Translations under genes and position numbers: made by a program
Part shown: piece after piece, positions 59,467 to 64,000 of the stretch
Layout: each line of letters begins with the position of its first letter
How positions within the stretch are numbered: the stretch's first letter is position 1
Assembly: GCA_025603075.1 (NCBI GenBank)
Contig: MU626328.1
Location: 33,522 to 97,521 of the forward strand
DNA length: 64,000 nucleotides
From: Neoconidiobolus thromboides FSU 785
Lineage: Eukaryota > Entomophthoromycota > Entomophthoromycetes > Entomophthorales > Neoconidiobolaceae
Direction of reading: 5' to 3'
The notes under the pieces: generated by a model
Database searches by the model: none
What the model saw: the letters and a program-made list of their open reading frames with translations, nothing else
What the model was told of the DNA's origin: nothing

Positions 59467-59852
59467 ATCTTAAATTAATAAATCTTTTTGAATATATTAA
59501 TTTTATTTTATTTATAAGTTTCATTTTTATATCTATCTTGGATGTATAACTACCATTATTAGTAATTTTTAGCAAGTATTGGCCGTTTTTTCAATATGAT
59601 AGTTTAATAGAAGAAGCTTTTTATAATATTTGATATATATGTTAATTTAATAATTAATAATCTGTTATTTAAAATTCATTCATGTTATTATTAAGCTTCT
59701 TCTTAAGGATACGGAGAAGATTTTTTGGTATTATACATATAAGTCTGCCAAGATGGATACCATACTAGTGTAGAAGAATCAGAACTTGAAGAAGTCTTGG
59801 TATTTGAAAAGTGGAAATTCATAATGGGGGAAATTTGTAATTTTTACAAAAT
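59467..59852. other. Intergenic, upstream of the lipase
   Basis: AT-rich; no supported gene. Confidence 0.4.
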
Positions 59853-59951
59853 GAGAGCGTTTTTTTCGGCCTCATCACTTTTTCCAGTTTTTAAACGCTA
59901 TTTATTTGAGGGAAAAAATTATTAGTAAATTGGTAGATAAAAAATATATCC
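59853..59951 (+). repeat. MITE-like element, copy 16
   Basis: 99 bp, orientation A: GAGAGCGTTTTTTTCGG, ATCACTTTTTCCAGTTTTTA, AAACGCTATTTATTTGAGGG, ending AAATATATCC. One of the more diverged copies; flanks AAAT/ATAT. Confidence 0.68.
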
Positions 59952-61317
59952 ATATATATTAATTTGAAATAAATTGCGATATGTTTTTATATTAGTATTA
60001 AATCCTTATTTTTTTTTGCTCTTTAATGATCCTTTTGGTTATTTTTATCGAAATTTGAAGATGCTACTTCCTGTTATGACCGCCCTGTATACTCTTGAAG
60101 CAGACGAGCTATCAATATACTTTATTTGAAATAAAGGAATTTAAATTGAATATAACTTTCCCAAATTGAAAGCTAATCTAAGCGAGCTGGAATTCTCCCC
60201 TATTCTCACAATCCATGAAGCTGTTTGCTATTGCTACACTATCACTCCTACCTTTTAAAATTACCACTTTAATTCTGATTTCTTCTGTCTTGATAATAAA
60301 GCACTCAGGAGCTTTATTCCTTAAATGGATCTTAAAAAAAGGAAAAGATAAAAAATAAACCCAATTTAAAATGGCTAAGGATTGAGTAAATATATAGTAT
60401 AGTACTTGAAAACTACAAAATTATTACAGAAGTCTGAACTTCAAATGTGCTGACTTTAGATTTTAGCAATTTAAACTTCATCACCCAAAGTTACGATTTA
60501 TATAAAGATATTTGACTATTAAGTACATTACTTGCAGTTTTAGAAAGTTATAAAACAATTGTACAAGAGCTATATATATATGGATTCTACCTTCCAAGCC
60601 TCATAGCTACGATAAAAGCCTAGGTAAAAAGCATAGAGAATACAAAAGCTTTTAGAAGTGACGCATATCTAGCAGGAGATATAGCAAAAGCGTCATTAGA
60701 ACGATTGAAGTAGCTTAGCACCAAATCACAAACAAAAAAATAAAATTGTACTTTACTTTCTAATGTTGATTATTTTATTGATTATTTAATGACTTTACTG
60801 TTGATAATACAAATGTATTTTACTAGTTGTTTATAAACTTTCATTTTAACTTTTATTTGCAATTATAAAATGCTAAATTGACTTTATAATAAACTTTTTG
60901 TAATATTTATTCTAACAAAGTTAAGCTGTTTCAGTGCTACATATATAACTTTAAAAGGCGTTTATTTAATGATATCACAATAAACTTTAGCTGACTTATA
61001 ATATCTAGAATTTTATTAAGAGTTTTGTTCAGTTGTTTTATCTTTATATATATTGTATTATATAAAAATATAAAAAGGATAGCGTAAAAGTTTAACAAGT
61101 ATTGTAACTATAGATACACTTGGTGTAATTATGTCTAACAAAATCAATATAAAATTTTATATTTAATCATTTTTATCTACCATAACATTTTTGTTATGTG
61201 GCATAAAGAGATATTCAGGGAATTTTGTCTTACTAAAATATACAATTAAGTATAAACACAAGCTCAAAATGCCCAAGGTCAAGGTATACGCGAATTTGCT
61301 GTTTATAAGATATAGAA
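59952..61317. other. Intergenic with small coding-like relics
   Basis: At 60217 an ATG opens a signal-like MKLFAIATLSLLPFKITT that runs only about 47 codons. At about 60650-60710 a short stretch reads RSDAYLAGDIAKASLERLK before a stop. Neither can be joined into a gene; both may be remnants. Confidence 0.3.
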
Positions 61318-62091
61318 ATGAAATCCAAGCTTGTTTTAACTCTCCTTGGTATTGCCTTTGCTAGTAGAATATCATTTATAAATCCAGCTGTTCCTATCGT
61401 AGGTGGTAATGAAGTATCACCTAAATTTAAATATCTGTGGATGGTACCCATTACTGTTATGGATTTTCATACTCGAGGTGGTATTTTATACAATAGAAAC
61501 ACGGTGGTTACAAATGCTCAGTTTTCTCTTGACGAAGGCATACAGTTGACTGCTCACGTACATCGTCATAATCTAGAGATATATGAGTCTTCTGAAAAGG
61601 GAAAGACTTATAATGTTTTAAAACATATTGTTCATTTGAAATATAAAAAAGACACTTATTCTTACGATGTTGCTATTTGGAAACTTGATGCACAATCAGA
61701 ACCATCTACCGGTATAAAATTAAATGATGATAAATATTCAAATGCTGACAATACTCTTCTCAAAGTCATTGGTCGGGGTACTGATACATCCGAAACAAGT
61801 GAGACCTCATCAGCCCTTAATGAGGTTAAAGTCCCAGTATATAATATTACCAAATGCAAGCAAGCGTATCCTAAATTAGATGCTGAATCTCAATTTTGTG
61901 CTGGATACCCAAAAGGAGGTAAATATGCATGGATAGGCGATTCTGGAGGCCCAATATTTATACAAGGAGGCTCAGATACAGTATTGGTTAGTACTATATC
62001 ATGTGGCTATGATTGTGGTCGTGAAGGTTTTCTGGGTATCTATACTCGTGCCTCTGCTATTACTGACTTTATTAAGAAGAACTCAAGTTGA
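61318..62091 (+). CDS. Secreted trypsin-like (S1) protein lacking the catalytic histidine
   Basis: Single exon, 257 residues, with a signal peptide (KLVLTLLGIAFAS) and the S1 start IVGG at 27-30. The Asp (YDVAI, Asp117) and the nucleophile (GDSGGP, Ser209) are in place. The His block, normally TAAHC, reads VVTNAQF, so position 57 of chymotrypsin numbering is Gln68. The 42-58 disulfide cysteines are absent too, and the Cys before GDSGGP is replaced (AWIGDSGGP). The residue before IVGG is Pro, not Arg/Lys. It is therefore probably a non-catalytic S1 homologue, perhaps binding rather than cutting. The frame is intact, so it is not simply a dead gene. Confidence 0.88.
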   Translation: MKSKLVLTLLGIAFASRISFINPAVPIVGGNEVSPKFKYLWMVPITVMDFHTRGGILYNRNTVVTNAQFSLDEGIQLTAHVHRHNLEIYESSEKGKTYNVLKHIVHLKYKKDTYSYDVAIWKLDAQSEPSTGIKLNDDKYSNADNTLLKVIGRGTDTSETSETSSALNEVKVPVYNITKCKQAYPKLDAESQFCAGYPKGGKYAWIGDSGGPIFIQGGSDTVLVSTISCGYDCGREGFLGIYTRASAITDFIKKNSS

Positions 62092-62562
62092 TTTTACTAT
62101 TAAATCCTAAATACGCCTTTATACAATATGTTTAAAAAAAAAACTTTCTTTATAAAAATATATCTATTTAAAAAATAAAGCATTTTTGTTTTTTAAGTTT
62201 AAAAATTAAAATAGAGTATTAAGGAGTTTACACCCTTTTACTGATGTGAAAGTTAAAGTGCTCAGTTAAAATCACGAAGTTTTCTAGTTTATCGTAAGTT
62301 GAAATCTGAATATTAATATGACCAACTTCAAATCAAAGAAAAAACAATTGGGTAGCAGTATACCCTCTCAGTATTTTAAACCTAAAAAACATAGCCATCA
62401 TTCTCGTCTTGTTTATGTTTATGTTTATTTAGTACATTTTTAATAAATAAGAGCGAAAAAAAGTTAAACCTTGGGTTTGTTTAACTCATTAATTTTTAAA
62501 TATTGCAAATAATAACGGATAAAAAAGGGACTCTTTTTATTGATTATATTATTCATATGCTT
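62092..62562. other. Convergent intergenic spacer
   Basis: Between the S1-like gene and the S41 gene, which face each other. AT-rich, no feature seen. Confidence 0.4.
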
Positions 62563-64000
62563 TTATAAATCTTTAGCAACCTGCTCCCAAATCTTGTATG
62601 GGTTAAAAGCAGTTTCTGCGTTATAAGCTCTGTGATGTTTAGCTGGATTCCAAGTGAATTCCAATGGACGAGGCTCCTTAAATCTAGAAGAATAAGCCTC
62701 TCTAACAGTGAGACTGAGAGCACCATTAATTGGAAGTGATTGTGGAGCAGCTGGATCTTTATCTAGTCCTGAAGATGCTAAACTACCTAAAAGCCTATCG
62801 AGGGAGTAAACGGTGCCGCCAGCAAGGGAACCAATAGTAGCATCTTTATTTTTAAGGCCGCCAAAAGCATAACTCTTGACATTATGAAATTCTTGCATAC
62901 CGTTACTTAAAAGGGTACAAGTAGAATAACAGATAGAGTTCGAAACTAAAGCAATATTTTTAGTTTTAAATGGTTGAGTATTATTAACTAATAGAGAGCG
63001 TAATTGATTGGTACCACATTTTTCTTGGAATTGTGGAGTGTATTGGCTATTTCTATTAGTACCACGATAGTATGTCTTGATATTAGTAAAGGCATTTTGG
63101 GAAGGAAATGGTTTACCATCAGGTTGATTATAATCAGTTGGATTAAAGAAGCCATACGTATTATTTTGGGTGAGTTTAGAAAGTAATGGAGAATAATGCA
63201 TATCGGTATTAAAAAACTTAGTAGTTGCATTTGGGAAGAGATAATCTAGCACACTATAACCCCAGCAGATATAACCACCACCATTGTTACTTACATCTAA
63301 GATCAATTTTTCTACTTTCTCATCCTGAAGTGCTTTAAAACCATCATAAAGTTCTTTTGACCATATATCTCCTTCGTTTGCTGAAAAGGTAGAAATGTGA
63401 ACAACACCTACATTATCAGGTAAAATATAAGTTTTAATATAGGTACCATCAACTACAGCAGTTAAAAGAGGATCAATCAATCTAGAGTCTTTAGATTCAA
63501 GTGGTGCTTCGATTGGAATTTTTTTGACTTTGGGTACTTCTAATAATTGAAGCCTACTATTACTCCCAAAAATATCTTTTATGAGAGCATCGTAATCAAC
63601 CACAGCACAATTGTTATCATAAAATGACTTGGCATCAGTAAATGGACTTTCTACATTTGGAGTAGCAATATAAGGTACAACTACTTCTTTTTCATCATTA
63701 CCAACACGAATTCTAAAAGTTAAAGTTTCTTTAACTGGTGGAATAGTAGTAGAACCAAAGCTACCATAACTAATACCCCACTGACCATTACTTTGAATGG
63801 AACGTGCAAGCGCATAATTCATACGAGAGTTAACATCTCTTGATGTACCAACATAATGTTTGGCGTACTCTTCGACAAATTCGAGTGGTTGTTTACCATC
63901 AATCGATAATACTTCAGCACCAGCATAGCTTAACACATCTACACCAGCGGCTTTCCAAGCATCAAGAAGAGATTGACTATATTGCAAACCTTGAGGGATC
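62563..64000 (-). CDS. Secreted-type peptidase S41 family protein (5' end outside window)
   Basis: The frame is open from 62563 to the right edge; the N-terminus, including any signal peptide, is cut off. About 478 residues are visible. The S41 core includes VEKLILDVSNNGGGYICWG, the glycine-rich strand-turn typical of tail-specific peptidases, and KNIALVSNSICYSTCTLL, where the nucleophilic Ser is expected. FKEPRPLEFTWNPAKHH is close to the C-terminus. The layout resembles fungal CPAF-like S41 proteins, which lack the bacterial periplasmic context. The dead relative at 7396-9213 aligns along most of the length. Catalytic residues are placed by family pattern, not by alignment tools. Confidence 0.82.
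   Translation of the reverse strand, partial: IPQGLQYSQSLLDAWKAAGVDVLSYAGAEVLSIDGKQPLEFVEEYAKHYVGTSRDVNSRMNYALARSIQSNGQWGISYGSFGSTTIPPVKETLTFRIRVGNDEKEVVVPYIATPNVESPFTDAKSFYDNNCAVVDYDALIKDIFGSNSRLQLLEVPKVKKIPIEAPLESKDSRLIDPLLTAVVDGTYIKTYILPDNVGVVHISTFSANEGDIWSKELYDGFKALQDEKVEKLILDVSNNGGGYICWGYSVLDYLFPNATTKFFNTDMHYSPLLSKLTQNNTYGFFNPTDYNQPDGKPFPSQNAFTNIKTYYRGTNRNSQYTPQFQEKCGTNQLRSLLVNNTQPFKTKNIALVSNSICYSTCTLLSNGMQEFHNVKSYAFGGLKNKDATIGSLAGGTVYSLDRLLGSLASSGLDKDPAAPQSLPINGALSLTVREAYSSRFKEPRPLEFTWNPAKHHRAYNAETAFNPYKIWEQVAKDL

Noticed and set aside
3252-59951. CRISPR array interpretation of the repeated elements
   Set aside because: Copies are dispersed over 57 kb, in both orientations, without regular spacing, in a eukaryotic genome.

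Overview
The window is eukaryotic nuclear DNA, visibly AT-rich. Genes are interrupted by very short introns, mostly about 45-60 nt, with GTAAGT/GTAAAT-type donors and TAG acceptors. The gene set points to a fungus: a PMT2-type protein O-mannosyltransferase, an AreA-like GATA factor, a PDX1-type protein X, ATP11, and expanded secreted lipase, trypsin and S41 hydrolases. The base composition, the hydrolase and F-box families and the retained MED25-like and HOOK genes fit an early-diverging lineage. A Conidiobolus-like entomophthoralean is my best guess; this is inference, not a database result.

Layout, left to right. 1-1370: ferredoxin/adrenodoxin reductase (minus strand, 3' end outside the window). 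1534-1905: a small two-zinc-finger gene. 3584-9213: a graveyard holding two broken F-box genes and a heavily mutated S41 peptidase copy. 10412-11662: a paraoxonase-like gene. 12356-16832: CHD1 remodeller. 18336-21745: a gene-poor stretch with a tRNA-Gln, many copies of a ~90-100 bp terminal-inverted-repeat element and an LTR-like sequence. 21746-22948: a Glu/Lys-rich gene with an 11-residue repeat. 23744: tRNA-Val. 24148-37630: a compact housekeeping block with PMT2, proteasome alpha subunit, an unrecognised 11-exon gene, SEN54, HOOK and the GATA factor. 41862-52221: a membrane protein, a membrane-anchored glutathione peroxidase, an aldo-keto reductase, PDX1 and a MED25-like protein. 53773-57239: a cytochrome P450 and ATP11. 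58513-64000: secreted class 3 lipase, a trypsin-like protein that has lost its catalytic histidine, and an S41 peptidase running off the right edge.

Exon models were joined by hand. For each multi-exon gene the phases agree and the total length is a multiple of three; ARH1, cut by the left edge, was checked by phase only. Three points stand out: a family of about 16 short inverted-repeat elements with 4-bp AT-rich target duplications; proteins whose active sites are altered (a single-cysteine glutathione peroxidase and a histidine-less trypsin); and paired dead and living copies of the S41 family. No operons are expected or seen. The genes span mitochondrial metabolism and assembly (ARH1, PDX1, ATP11), chromatin and transcription (CHD1, GATA, MED25-like), secretion and glycosylation (PMT2), proteolysis, tRNA splicing and extracellular hydrolysis.
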